From Deltaproteobacteria bacterium (lineage in GTDB: Bacteria; Desulfobacterota; DSM-4660; Desulfatiglandales; Desulfatiglandaceae), in contig JAGHDR010000194.1 in NCBI GenBank assembly GCA_021159825.1, positions 1 through 9,935 of the forward strand: DNA of 9,935 bases. The letters are read 5' to 3'. The notes under the pieces are model-generated. The model was not told where the DNA came from, did no database searches, and was given only the letters and a program-made list of their open reading frames with translations. The translations under genes and the position numbers were made by a program. This document shows positions 1 to 7,105 of this stretch, piece after piece (the stretch's first letter is position 1; every line of letters starts with the position of its first letter).

Positions 1-156
1 AACCAGTTCCTTGTCTGTTTTCGCCTCAATGGCATCGATTTTTTTGCTGAGATAGAGAAATTTTTCTTCCGTGGCGCACGCAGAGAAAAGGAGAAATGAA
101 GACAAAAAGAAAACCACTCTGATACCGCTGGGCTTTAACAAAAGATGAATTCCCAT
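1..156 (-). CDS. Putative lipoprotein N-terminus, probably CpoB/YbgF (partial)
   Basis: Only the first 52 codons are inside the window; the frame stays open to base 1. The protein has a basic start, a hydrophobic stretch at about residues 12-26 and a lipobox-like Phe-Ser-Ala-Cys ending at Cys27, so it should be a lipidated envelope protein. Phe at the -3 position is less common than Leu. After the Cys the sequence turns charged and heptad-like (EEKFLYLSKKIDAIEAK), consistent with a coiled coil. CpoB/YbgF of the Tol-Pal system is often encoded just downstream of pal and begins with such a coiled coil, so this identity is inferred mainly from position. The ATG at 154-156 is the first possible start because an in-frame TAG lies two codons upstream; GGGG a few bases before it is a modest ribosome site. 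It is separated from pal by 178 nt and a terminator, so it may need its own promoter. A TTGACA box on the minus strand (210-215) has only a poor -10 partner (TGGTGT). Confidence 0.55.
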   Translation of the reverse strand, partial: MGIHLLLKPSGIRVVFFLSSFLLFSACATEEKFLYLSKKIDAIEAKTDKELV

Positions 157-224
157 ATTCTACCCCATTAATCGATATGTTGGCGGAACACCATGGTTTA
201 TCAGGACAATGTCAAAATATTTTG

Positions 225-270
225 AACAAAAATCCGGTGCTGCGCCGGACGGTGCCGGCGCAACACCGGA
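225..270 (-). terminator. Intrinsic (Rho-independent) terminator after pal
   Basis: Bases 234-248 (CCGGTGCTGCGCCGG) and 255-269 (CCGGCGCAACACCGG) form a 15-bp inverted repeat with a 6-nt loop. A T-A pair at 233/270 extends it to 16 bp. The single mismatch becomes a G-U wobble in minus-strand RNA, so the stem is continuous only for that strand. Downstream on the minus strand comes a run of five T, then G and TT (232-225), a typical U-tract. It lies 65 nt after the pal stop codon and about 70 nt before the next lipoprotein gene, so it should end or attenuate the pal transcript. The rest of the 157-334 gap shows nothing else convincing. Confidence 0.85.
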
Positions 271-334
271 AATTATGGTGAATGGTATTTTTTGCACCAA
301 ATTCGGTTTAGATGACATTACCAAACAACCCGGA

Positions 335-889
335 CTATTGAAACAGCTTGAAAGAGTCCCTTCTGTTCAAGGCCCATGCAACAGGATTGTTGGCAGGATC
401 CGCCGGCCTCAGCTCACCGTAGCTGATGGTTTTCAAGCGGTCCGGAGAAATTCCCAGGGCAATGAGAAACTTTTTGGCACTCATGGCCCGTCTTTCACCC
501 AGGGCCAGGTTGTATTCTTCAGTGCCCCTGTCGTCGCAGTTTCCGGCAATAAGGACCGAGTAAGATGGATTCGCACGCAGAAAGCCGGCTTTTTCTCTCA
601 AAACCTGTTGAGCGTCAGGTTTCAGATTGCTTCTGTCATAGTCAAAGTAGATCTTGAGGTTTTCAAAATCTGCAACCAAAGCGGCCCGCCTGGCGGCGGC
701 TTTCTCCGCTTCAATGCCCTCGACCACTACGACCTTCGATTCTTCTTTAATAACGGTACCCTCTTCGGTTTCATCGGGCGGATTTACACCGCTGGCTACA
801 CCCATCTGCTTTTCCGCACAAGACGCCATAAAGAAAAGGGAACAGACAAAGACAGTGGCCATTAAGCCGAGGACGAATCTATTTTCCAT
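335..889 (-). CDS. pal: Peptidoglycan-associated lipoprotein Pal
   Basis: Pal is the outer-membrane lipoprotein of the Tol-Pal system. It binds peptidoglycan and helps the outer membrane follow cell constriction. The 184-residue protein has a signal peptide with a lipobox Met-Ala-Ser-Cys (Cys24) followed by Ala, not Asp, which fits export to the outer membrane. An acidic and Ala-rich linker runs to about residue 75. An OmpA-like domain then starts at IYFDYDRSNLKPDA (80-93) and carries the peptidoglycan-binding signature Asp119, Arg121-Gly122-Thr123, Asn127, Leu130 and Arg134 (GTEEYNLALGERRA). The ending, with NRRDSFKLFQ, matches the usual end of Pal, so the gene is complete. The start is supported by GGGGAGG ten bases upstream (900-906). 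A predicted promoter at 1016-1044 leaves an untranslated leader of about 120 nt. No tolQRAB genes are seen in the window; they may lie elsewhere. Confidence 0.95.
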   Translation of the reverse strand: MENRFVLGLMATVFVCSLFFMASCAEKQMGVASGVNPPDETEEGTVIKEESKVVVVEGIEAEKAAARRAALVADFENLKIYFDYDRSNLKPDAQQVLREKAGFLRANPSYSVLIAGNCDDRGTEEYNLALGERRAMSAKKFLIALGISPDRLKTISYGELRPADPANNPVAWALNRRDSFKLFQ

Positions 890-1015
890 ACACTTTTTAC
901 CTCCCCTAATTTGTAGTTTAAAACAGAAAAATCAAAAAACCCAAGCAATCCATGAACCACAATGGCACTGATTGTTAACCAAAAACATTAGATAATCAAG
1001 AACAATCCAATCAAT

Positions 1016-1044
1016 ATTCTAGCATTTCTGATAATATATTTCAA
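1016..1044 (-). promoter_or_regulatory. Predicted sigma70 promoter for pal
   Basis: On the minus strand TTGAAA (1039-1044) is followed by a 17-bp spacer and TAGAAT (1016-1021). The -10 is preceded by TGC, giving an extended -10 element. Spacing and hexamers are near consensus. Transcription would start near 1009, about 120 nt before the pal ATG. It is divergent from, and about 30 bp away from, the xseB promoter, with an 8-bp palindrome AAGCGCTT (1043-1050) overlapping its -35 edge. Confidence 0.65.
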
Positions 1045-1075
1045 GCGCTTATTAATGATCAAAATACAAATTGAT

Positions 1076-1104
1076 TTGACAGTCTTGCTCCATCGTTATA
1101 GTGT
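1076..1104 (+). promoter_or_regulatory. Predicted sigma70 promoter for the xseB-ispA-dxs-tlyA operon
   Basis: A perfect TTGACA at 1076-1081 is followed at 17 bp by TAGTGT (1099-1104), which keeps the T, A and T most conserved in a -10 box. TATAGT at 1097-1102 is closer to consensus but only 15 bp away. Either register would start transcription near 1110, about 30 nt before the xseB start, leaving room for the GGAGG ribosome site at 1132-1136. The remainder of the 890-1141 gap is AT-rich and holds no further gene. Confidence 0.65.
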
Positions 1105-1141
1105 TGTACGGGTTTAATCGGGCTCAAATTTCGGAGGAAAA

Positions 1142-1396
1142 ATGACGGAGAAGAACTTTGAAGCGGCAATAAAGCGATTGGAGGAGATCGTGCAGAGCCT
1201 TGAAGGGGGCGAAATGCCCCTGGGAAAATCTTTAGAAGTGTTTGAGGAAGGCATGCAATTGGCCGGTTATTGTTCCAACGAACTTGAAACAGCGGAAAAA
1301 AAGGTTTCGTTACTTGTTCAGGGAAGTGGCGGAAAATACAAAGAAACACCTTTCAGACCGGGCAGAGAAAATGATGGTGAACCCAGTGAACTTTGA
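1142..1396 (+). CDS. xseB: Exodeoxyribonuclease VII small subunit XseB
   Basis: XseB is the small subunit of exonuclease VII, which degrades single-stranded DNA in the cytoplasm together with the catalytic large subunit XseA. The 84-residue protein has the family pattern almost end to end: FEAAIKRLEEIVQSLEGGEM, PLGKSLEVFEEGM (about 26-38) and LETAEKKVSLL (about 48-58), forming the expected helical hairpin. Length is typical (about 75-85). The ATG follows GGAGGAAAA, a strong ribosome site. It is the first gene of the operon and its end overlaps the ispA start by about 26 nt. The xseA gene, often just upstream in other genomes, is not here; upstream is a promoter region and divergent pal. Confidence 0.95.
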   Translation: MTEKNFEAAIKRLEEIVQSLEGGEMPLGKSLEVFEEGMQLAGYCSNELETAEKKVSLLVQGSGGKYKETPFRPGRENDGEPSEL

Positions 1397-2282
1397 TTTA
1401 AAGGTTTACCTGCTGGAAAAGCGGACCCAGGTGGACAGCGCTCTTGATGAATATGTTCCCAAGGCGGATGGTCTCACGGCAGACTTGATTGAGGCCATGA
1501 GATACAGCCTTTTTGCAGGTGGAAAGCGGCTGCGGCCGATCCTCTGCATGGCTGGCGCCGAAGCGGTGGGCGGAGAAGGTCAACATGTACTTCCCGTGGC
1601 GTGTGCCTTGGAATTGATCCATACCTATTCCCTGATCCATGATGATTTGCCTTTGATGGATGACGATGATTTCCGGCGCGGAAAACCAACCAATCACAAA
1701 GTATTTGGGGATGTGATCGCCCTCCTGGCAGGGGACGGTCTTTTGACGGAAGCCTTCAGTCTCATGACCTCGTCCTATGCCACGGGAGAAATCGCACCTG
1801 ATCGGCTGCTTGAGGCGATCCGGATGATTTCCGGGGCTGCCGGGTGTGGTGGAATGGTCGGCGGACAGGTGGTGGATATGCAGTGGGAGGGGAAAAAAGC
1901 GGATCTTGAAACGGTGAAATTTCTTCACACCCATAAAACAGGTGCTCTGATTGAGGCTTCGGTGGCTTCCGGCGCCATTGTTACGGGTGCCCCGGAATCT
2001 CAAGTCCGGTCTGTTTTATCCTATGGTGAAAAAATTGGTTTGGCATTTCAGATCTCCGATGACATTTTAGATGTTGAAGGGGACAGCGAAACCATGGGAA
2101 AAATGGCGGGGGCAGATGAAGAAAAGGGAAAAACCACCTATCCGTCGGTCCTAGGCTTGGGTGAATCCAAGAAAATCCAAAGTGCACTGGTTCAAGAGGC
2201 TGTCCAGGATCTGAATGCGTTTGGGGAAAAAGCAGAGCCCCTTCGACAAATTGCTTATTATATCATCGAGAGAAAAAAATGA
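1371..2282 (+). CDS. ispA: Short-chain polyprenyl diphosphate synthase (farnesyl/geranylgeranyl diphosphate synthase)
   Basis: This trans-prenyltransferase condenses isopentenyl diphosphate with allylic diphosphates to C15 (or C20) products that feed quinone, undecaprenyl and other isoprenoid synthesis. The 303-residue protein (counted from 1371) shows GGKRLRP (50-56), the first Asp-rich motif DDLPLMD (91-97) followed by [12 protein letters not shown], and [11 protein letters not shown] (160-170). KTGAL (189-193) and the second Asp-rich motif DDILD (230-234) complete the set. The two-residue insertion in the first motif is the bacterial IspA pattern, so FPP synthase is the first choice; GGPP cannot be excluded from sequence alone. 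The open frame extends back to 1242 inside xseB, but homologues begin near the ATG ATG at 1371/1374; the exact Met is uncertain and the ribosome site is weak (GAGAAA). Its TGA overlaps the dxs ATG (ATGA at 2279-2282), indicating translational coupling. Confidence 0.93.
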   Translation: MMVNPVNFDLKVYLLEKRTQVDSALDEYVPKADGLTADLIEAMRYSLFAGGKRLRPILCMAGAEAVGGEGQHVLPVACALELIHTYSLIHDDLPLMDDDDFRRGKPTNHKVFGDVIALLAGDGLLTEAFSLMTSSYATGEIAPDRLLEAIRMISGAAGCGGMVGGQVVDMQWEGKKADLETVKFLHTHKTGALIEASVASGAIVTGAPESQVRSVLSYGEKIGLAFQISDDILDVEGDSETMGKMAGADEEKGKTTYPSVLGLGESKKIQSALVQEAVQDLNAFGEKAEPLRQIAYYIIERKK

Positions 2283-4186
2283 TCGAAAGCGGACCCGGAA
2301 AATCGAATTTGTTAAGCACGATTGAAAGCCCCGCGGACATAAAAGATTTTTCCTTGGATCAACTACAGGATTTGGCAAAGGAAATCCGCTGGAAAATTAA
2401 CGAGACAACGTCAAAAACAGGGGGGCACCTGGCGCCCAGTCTTGGAACGGTAGAGCTGGCTATCGCCTTGCACTATGTTTTTGATACCCCCAAAGATAAA
2501 ATTATCTGGGATGTGGGGCACCAGGCCTATGCCCATAAGTTGCTCACCGGGCGGCGGAACCAATTTCATACCCTGCGAACTTACGGCGGCATCAGCGGGT
2601 TTCCAAAACGGGCGGAAAGCCCTTATGACGCTTTTGACACCGGGCATAGCAGTACCTCCATTTCCGCGGGCCTGGGTATTTCCACGGCAAAATGCCTCAA
2701 AGGAGAGAGACGGAAAGTCATTTCCGTAATTGGCGACGGTTCCTTGACCGGAGGAATGGCCTTTGAAGGGCTTAACCAGGCTGGTCATACGGGGAAGGAC
2801 CTGATTGTTGTGCTTAACGACAATGCCATGTCCATCGCGCCCAACGTGGGGGCTTTTTCGTCGTTTCTGAGCCGCAAGATGACCGGCAAGCGGTTCGTAA
2901 ATTTCAAGAAGGATCTCGAAAATTTCATTAAATCCTTGCCCGGGGTGGGGGAAAATATTCTTAATTTTGCCCGCAAGAGTGAGGATTCCTTTCTCGCCTT
3001 TTTTACCCCGGGGATGATGTTTGAGGCCTTTAAGTTCAAATATGTAGGCCCCATTCAAGGACATCGTCTTGACCGCTTGATTGAGACCTTCGGCAATACG
3101 GGCAATCTGGAAGGACCCATTTTGATTCACGTACTCACCCAAAAAGGCAAAGGATATGAATTTGCCGAAAAGGATCCGGCCCATTTTCACGGGGTGGGAG
3201 CTTTTGATGTTCAAACCGGGGCGCCTCCCATAAAAAAACCCACAAAATCCGTTCCCTCTTACACCCGTGTTTTCGGCATGACCATGATAGATCTGGCATC
3301 CAAAAATGATCGATTGTTTGCCATTACCGCGGCCATGCCCGAGGGGACCGGTTTGACGGCGTTTTCAAAAGAGTTTCCAAAAAGGTTTATGGATGTGGGA
3401 ATCGCGGAGCAACATGCCGTGACATTTGCCGCGGGCCTGGCAACGGAAGGGTTCCATCCCGTGGTGGCCATTTACTCCACGTTCCTTCAGAGGGCGTTTG
3501 ACCAGATTGTCCATGACGTGTGTCTCCCTAATCTGCCGGTGGTTTTCGCTTTGGATCGGGGCGGCGTCGTGGGTGAAGACGGCCCGACCCATCATGGGCA
3601 GTTTGACGTGTCTTATCTGCGAAGCCTGCCCAATATGACCATTATGGCGCCAAAAGACGAAAACGAGCTGCGGCATATGTTTTTTACGGCACTTAAACAC
3701 GATGGACCCGTGGCCATCCGGTATCCACGGGGCAGTGGTTTTGGCGTACCGCTGGATGATGAATACCGGCAGCTTCCCATGGGGGAAGTTGAAATTCTGA
3801 AGGAAGGAAAAGATCTTCAGGTGCTGGCATTCGGCAGTATGGTGTATCCATCCCTTGAAGCGGCCCGCGTCCTTGAAGCGGAAGGGATATCCGTTGGAGT
3901 CCTGAATTGCCGATTTGCAAAACCACTGGACAAAAAAATCGCTGCAATCGCGGCCCCTTCAGGCCGGCTTCTGGTGGTGGAGGAGAACGTTAGAATGGGT
4001 GGCCTCGGCGGCGGTGTCTTAGAGCTTTTAAACGACATGGGGAACCGGGATATCCGGGTCAAACGGATGGGGCTTCCGGATCTGTTTGTTGAACAGGGTC
4101 CGGCGGGTCTGCTCCGCAAGAATCTGGGTCTTGATGCGGAAGGTATTACGAAGGAGGCCAGAGATTTCTGCCAACAAAAAAAATAA
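2279..4186 (+). CDS. dxs: 1-deoxy-D-xylulose-5-phosphate synthase
   Basis: Dxs is the thiamine-diphosphate enzyme that joins pyruvate and glyceraldehyde 3-phosphate, the first step of the MEP isoprenoid pathway. The 635-residue length is normal for the family. The N-terminal domain has GGHLAPSLG (48-56, with the conserved His50), [16 protein letters not shown] (77-92), [12 protein letters not shown] (122-133) and the thiamine-diphosphate/magnesium motif GDGSLTGGM to NDN (152-182). The middle transketolase-like domain has AAMPEGTGL, the catalytic Glu377 in [15 protein letters not shown] and [18 protein letters not shown] (423-440). A C-terminal transketolase domain ends the protein. No key motif is missing. 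It shares four bases with ispA, so precursor supply and prenyl chain synthesis are co-expressed. The coding end overlaps the probable tlyA start. Confidence 0.98.
   Translation: MIESGPGKSNLLSTIESPADIKDFSLDQLQDLAKEIRWKINETTSKTGGHLAPSLGTVELAIALHYVFDTPKDKIIWDVGHQAYAHKLLTGRRNQFHTLRTYGGISGFPKRAESPYDAFDTGHSSTSISAGLGISTAKCLKGERRKVISVIGDGSLTGGMAFEGLNQAGHTGKDLIVVLNDNAMSIAPNVGAFSSFLSRKMTGKRFVNFKKDLENFIKSLPGVGENILNFARKSEDSFLAFFTPGMMFEAFKFKYVGPIQGHRLDRLIETFGNTGNLEGPILIHVLTQKGKGYEFAEKDPAHFHGVGAFDVQTGAPPIKKPTKSVPSYTRVFGMTMIDLASKNDRLFAITAAMPEGTGLTAFSKEFPKRFMDVGIAEQHAVTFAAGLATEGFHPVVAIYSTFLQRAFDQIVHDVCLPNLPVVFALDRGGVVGEDGPTHHGQFDVSYLRSLPNMTIMAPKDENELRHMFFTALKHDGPVAIRYPRGSGFGVPLDDEYRQLPMGEVEILKEGKDLQVLAFGSMVYPSLEAARVLEAEGISVGVLNCRFAKPLDKKIAAIAAPSGRLLVVEENVRMGGLGGGVLELLNDMGNRDIRVKRMGLPDLFVEQGPAGLLRKNLGLDAEGITKEARDFCQQKK
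4151..4157 (+). promoter_or_regulatory. Shine-Dalgarno that decides the tlyA start
   Basis: AAGGAGG is a near-perfect ribosome binding site inside the end of dxs. It lies 10 nt before an in-frame CTG at 4168, but 43 nt before the first conventional start of that frame (TTG 4201). It therefore argues for initiation at CTG 4168 (or a nearby non-standard codon). Confidence 0.6.
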
Positions 4187-4905
4187 GACTGGATAAATTA
4201 TTGGTTCAAAAGGGTCTGGTCGAAAGCCGTGAAAAGGCCAAGGCGATGATCATGGCGGGCCTTGTTTACGTGGGCGACGCCAATATGGATAAAGCCGGCC
4301 ACCGGTTTCCCGAATCCGCAGCCATTCGCTTGAAAGAACCCTACCCTCCTTTTGTCAGCAGAGGCGGTATAAAGCTTGAGGGGGCCATCAAGCACTTTTC
4401 GCTAAACGTTCAATCTCTCGTTCTGCTGGATGTGGGGGCTTCCACGGGTGGGTTCACCGATTCTTTGCTTCAACGGGGCGCCGAAAGAATTATCGCCATT
4501 GATGTGGGTTATGGCCAGTTTGCCTGGAAGCTTCGCCAGGATCCCCGCGTGACGGTGATGGAAAAAACCAATATTCGCTATTTAACGCCGGATGACCTTG
4601 GAATCCTTGCGCAGGGAGCAGTCATAGATGTCTCCTTTATTTCCCTTAAATTGGTTATCCCGACCGTATCCCGCCTCCTGACGGATCACGCCTTCATCAT
4701 GGCTTTGATCAAACCCCAGTTTGAAGTGGGCAAAGGGAAGATTGGAAAAGGGGGCGTGGTGCGCGATTCCGCTCTTCACGAATCGGTTGTTTTGGACGTG
4801 ACGACGTTCTGCCAAAAGTCGGGTTGGTCGGTTCGGGGAACGGTTCCGTCGCCCATATTGGGACCCAAGGGCAACCGCGAGTTTTTTATCTATCTGGAGC
4901 GGTAG
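4168..4905 (+). CDS. tlyA: TlyA-family rRNA 2'-O-methyltransferase (hemolysin A family)
   Basis: TlyA proteins combine an S4 RNA-binding domain with an FtsJ/RrmJ-type methyltransferase and 2'-O-methylate cytidines in 16S and/or 23S rRNA using S-adenosylmethionine. From CTG 4168 the protein is 245 residues. The S4 domain begins [20 protein letters not shown] (5-24), and [19 protein letters not shown] (86-104) is the cofactor-binding motif I. The K-D-K-E catalytic set is visible as Lys69, Asp154, Lys182 and Glu238; from memory these equal the positions reported for mycobacterial TlyA, which supports the longer form. The first conventional start, TTG 4201, would give 234 residues and remove the conserved RLDKL of the S4 fold. 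The frame is open only back to 4135, and no ATG, GTG or TTG occurs between 4135 and 4201. Last gene of the operon; the family assignment is firm, the start is not. Confidence 0.9.
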   Translation: MPTKKIRLDKLLVQKGLVESREKAKAMIMAGLVYVGDANMDKAGHRFPESAAIRLKEPYPPFVSRGGIKLEGAIKHFSLNVQSLVLLDVGASTGGFTDSLLQRGAERIIAIDVGYGQFAWKLRQDPRVTVMEKTNIRYLTPDDLGILAQGAVIDVSFISLKLVIPTVSRLLTDHAFIMALIKPQFEVGKGKIGKGGVVRDSALHESVVLDVTTFCQKSGWSVRGTVPSPILGPKGNREFFIYLER

Positions 4906-4915
4906 AAATTTCTAC
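4902..4915. repeat. 14-bp perfect palindrome at the convergent gene junction
   Basis: GTAGAAATTTCTAC is a perfect, loop-free palindrome spanning the tlyA stop codon (TAG 4903-4905). It is AT-rich, has no following T-tract and is not a convincing terminator. The 47-nt gap to the converging nitrilase gene (4906-4952) contains only one other weak 5-bp stem (GATTC/GAATC at 4945-4961). I see no clear intrinsic terminator for either operon here. Confidence 0.4.
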
Positions 4916-4952
4916 ATGATGGGTTTATGCTTTTCTCAGCGCCGGATTCCAA

Positions 4953-5891
4953 TTAAGAATCAGGGTCATTACCCCCTTTGTCAAACAGGATGCGTTGAAG
5001 TTCTCGATGGGTGAAATAGGGATCATCATCTCTTAAGTACGGCAGCAGGATCTTCTTTTGCCGAAGCATATCTCTGGAAATCTCCGCATGAATTTCATCC
5101 GGTTCATGAAGGGCTGCCTTTGCGATCTGTTGACCAAACGGGTTGACGATTTCGCTCCCCCCCCAGAAATGAAACGCCTCTTCCGGGAGAGACACGGTAA
5201 TTGCCTCGGATGCGGGCATTGTTGCGGTTTCAGCCGCAAGAACGGATTTTTTCTCGCTCCAGGACTCTTCCCCCACCCGGTTGACACAGACGTTATAGAT
5301 ACCGAAAATGCGTGAATAAAACGTATTGATGATTCTCCAGCTATCGATATTTGAAAATTCGTTTCCCATGGAGCCCTGGGAAGAGTTGAAGATGGTGATG
5401 AAGATATCCGCCTTCTGAACGACCCCCAGGTAGGGGAGCGAGGGATGCCACAGGTCGTTGCAGATGAAGACCGCCATGGTAAAACCGTGCAGGGTGAAGA
5501 CCTGCACCCGTTTTCCGGAGGCAAAAAATTTCCGTTCCTCGAAAACGCCATAGTTCGGCAGGTTAAGCTTGCGATAGGCAAAGAGAATATTTCCGTCCAC
5601 CGCTACCAGGGCGGCATTGTAAAAATTCATGGCCGGGGTTTCTTCAATGAACCCCACCACGGCCGCCGTCCCTTGGGTGGCCTTTGCCAGGGCCTTTATT
5701 TCCGGGGAATCCATCCTCAGGGCGGCTTCGTGGTATTTTTGTCCCACAAAATATCCCGTCAGGGCAAGTTCCGGAAAGACCGACAGATGCGCACCCTTTT
5801 CCGCGGCGTGACGGATCCTGGATGTCACATCCTCAAGATTGGCTTTGAGATCAAGCAGAATCGGACTTGTTTGATGAGCAATCACTTTCAT
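4953..5891 (-). CDS. Nitrilase-superfamily carbon-nitrogen hydrolase (amidase)
   Basis: The 312-residue protein is a member of the carbon-nitrogen hydrolase superfamily, which cleaves amides or nitriles through a Glu-Lys-Cys triad in the cytoplasm. All three residues are visible: Glu41 in VFPELALTGY, Lys108 in YRKLNLPNYGVF and Cys144 in VFICNDLWHP. The stretch KLNLPNYGVFEERKFFASG most resembles the glutaminase domain of glutamine-dependent NAD synthetase, but no synthetase domain follows, so it acts as a stand-alone amidohydrolase of unknown substrate. Near the end, GGSEIVNPFGQQIAKA is also typical of the family. The gene starts 20 nt after the MttB-like gene and is the last of the operon. 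Its ribosome site is poor (a run of seven G, then GATTGATTGAAAA before ATG), and an eight-G run codes for part of Trp-Gly-Gly. The frame is intact across both. An amide made by the upstream synthetase-like enzyme is a possible substrate, by inference only. Confidence 0.88.
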   Translation of the reverse strand: MKVIAHQTSPILLDLKANLEDVTSRIRHAAEKGAHLSVFPELALTGYFVGQKYHEAALRMDSPEIKALAKATQGTAAVVGFIEETPAMNFYNAALVAVDGNILFAYRKLNLPNYGVFEERKFFASGKRVQVFTLHGFTMAVFICNDLWHPSLPYLGVVQKADIFITIFNSSQGSMGNEFSNIDSWRIINTFYSRIFGIYNVCVNRVGEESWSEKKSVLAAETATMPASEAITVSLPEEAFHFWGGSEIVNPFGQQIAKAALHEPDEIHAEISRDMLRQKKILLPYLRDDDPYFTHRELQRILFDKGGNDPDS

Positions 5892-5911
5892 TTTTCAATC
5901 AATCCCCCCCG

Positions 5912-7090
5912 CTAAAATAAAAAACATTTCCCCGTATTCTTGAGGGTGTGATCGTCCTTCATATAGTTCGGGTTGCTTCCATTGCGCATGATCACTTCAA
6001 ATCCCTCGGGATCGTATAAATCCATTTCGTAATCAGGGGCCTTTTCGGGCCCGGTGTCGCGGCAGAGCTGGATATGTCTCTCCAGCTTGGCAATGGAAAA
6101 GGAAATCAATTCTTTCAAAAAGCCGAAAGAATGACGCATGTGATGAAATCCGTACTTTTTCATGAGGGCGAATCCCTGAACCGCTTCTTTTTCCGCTTTC
6201 TTGTTCGGTTTTTCCTGGCTGGTGGTGCAGGCGGTCTGAATAGAAGGAAGGTCGAGCATTTTGTTGATTTTTTCCTGAAGCAGGTTGGCAATATTGTGGG
6301 AAACAAGGCCGAGATCAACTGCATAGTTTTTTTGGATATTGGCAATTGAAGGGAGCCCCGCATGGACAACGGTAATGCCCGGATTGATCAATTGCGCAAG
6401 GGTGATGCCGAAGAGCCCTTCCGCATGGGTCAACGTGACCAGGCCCGACATGGAATAAGGGCCTGACAATCCTGCCATGGGCATGGTGGACACGTAAACG
6501 GGAATGCCCTTGCGCACGCATGAGATAAAGGGATCAATCATGCTGTCAATAATGTTCAGAGGACTGTTGATCAGCGAAAACTGGATGGTCAGGTTTCCCC
6601 GGGTGTTGTGGACTTCTTCCGCACGGGCGATCCCCGCATCCGTCACGGTGGCCACGTAGATCGGTTTATGGCAATGCTCGATAATGGTGTCGATGACCTT
6701 CACTTCCTGTCCCTTTAACAAGACACCCCTTGCCATGAAATCAATGACATCGGCTTGTTCTGCAATCTTTGCGATTCGGGTCAGGTGTTCAAAGGTCGGT
6801 TCCACCAGTTCCCCGGTCTGATCGTCATAGACAAATGGGGCGGTCCCGCCGATGCCGAAGGCATTTTCCGGTATCCAGTATTGCTCCCTTTTGGGCGCTG
6901 TATTGAGGGCCTGCTCCACCAGCGGCCGCAAAACATGGAGATGCCCGGTGCTGTCGTCAAAAGCCGCCATGCCGGTGTCTTCAAAAATCCTTCTGACCTC
7001 GCGGGAGGCGCACTTAACGCCGATTTCTTCCAACACTCTGAGTGCGTCGTCATGAATTTTTTCCAGAAGATCGATGTTTATTAGATCCAT
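5912..7090 (-). CDS. Short MttB-superfamily (trimethylamine methyltransferase-like) protein
   Basis: The protein belongs to the MttB/COG5598 superfamily of TIM-barrel methyltransferases, which move methyl groups from amines such as trimethylamine or glycine betaine to a corrinoid protein. The N-terminus (IHDDALRVLEEIGVKCAS, 12-29) and the central MPMAGLSGPYSMSGLVTLTH region (203-222) with HAEGLFGITLAQLINPGITV (222-241) are family hallmarks. At 392 residues it is about 80-100 shorter than usual MttB proteins. It stops right after DDHTLKN (379-385), where relatives normally go on with a conserved C-terminal segment. No internal TAG occurs, so there is no pyrrolysine; it would be of the non-pyrrolysine kind (as MtgB) or a non-methyltransferase relative. 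The TAG stop is real: readthrough meets TGA seven codons later. GAGGGG precedes the ATG, 15 nt after the MBL gene. No corrinoid protein gene is in the window. Substrate unknown. Confidence 0.82.
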   Translation of the reverse strand: MDLINIDLLEKIHDDALRVLEEIGVKCASREVRRIFEDTGMAAFDDSTGHLHVLRPLVEQALNTAPKREQYWIPENAFGIGGTAPFVYDDQTGELVEPTFEHLTRIAKIAEQADVIDFMARGVLLKGQEVKVIDTIIEHCHKPIYVATVTDAGIARAEEVHNTRGNLTIQFSLINSPLNIIDSMIDPFISCVRKGIPVYVSTMPMAGLSGPYSMSGLVTLTHAEGLFGITLAQLINPGITVVHAGLPSIANIQKNYAVDLGLVSHNIANLLQEKINKMLDLPSIQTACTTSQEKPNKKAEKEAVQGFALMKKYGFHHMRHSFGFLKELISFSIAKLERHIQLCRDTGPEKAPDYEMDLYDPEGFEVIMRNGSNPNYMKDDHTLKNTGKCFLF

Positions 7091-7105
7091 GTTTATCCCC
7101 TCAAA

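Noticed and set aside
209..865. Long plus-strand open frame (218 codons) opposite pal
   Set aside because: It lies antisense to a complete, motif-rich pal gene and its translation shows no domain; it also runs through the terminator hairpin. A coding shadow.
1242..1370. Longer ispA start inside xseB
   Set aside because: The extra 43 residues overlap xseB in another frame, lack family similarity and have no ribosome site; homologues begin near 1371.
2411..3214. Long minus-strand open frame (267 codons) opposite dxs
   Set aside because: Fully antisense to a canonical dxs with no recognisable motifs; a by-product of codon bias in dxs.
4902..4915. GTAGAAATTTCTAC looks a little like part of a Cas12a-type repeat
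   Set aside because: It occurs once, is a simple palindrome, and no repeat-spacer array or cas gene is present.
5157..5164. Run of eight C inside the nitrilase gene as a possible sequencing frameshift
   Set aside because: The translation on both sides matches the family in the same frame (Trp-Gly-Gly-Ser-Glu-Ile), so the reading frame is intact.
5904..5910. Run of seven C before the nitrilase gene as a possible frameshift that truncated the MttB-like protein
   Set aside because: The run is after the MttB-like stop and before the nitrilase start. No alternative frame in the 20-nt gap could encode the missing C-terminal segment.
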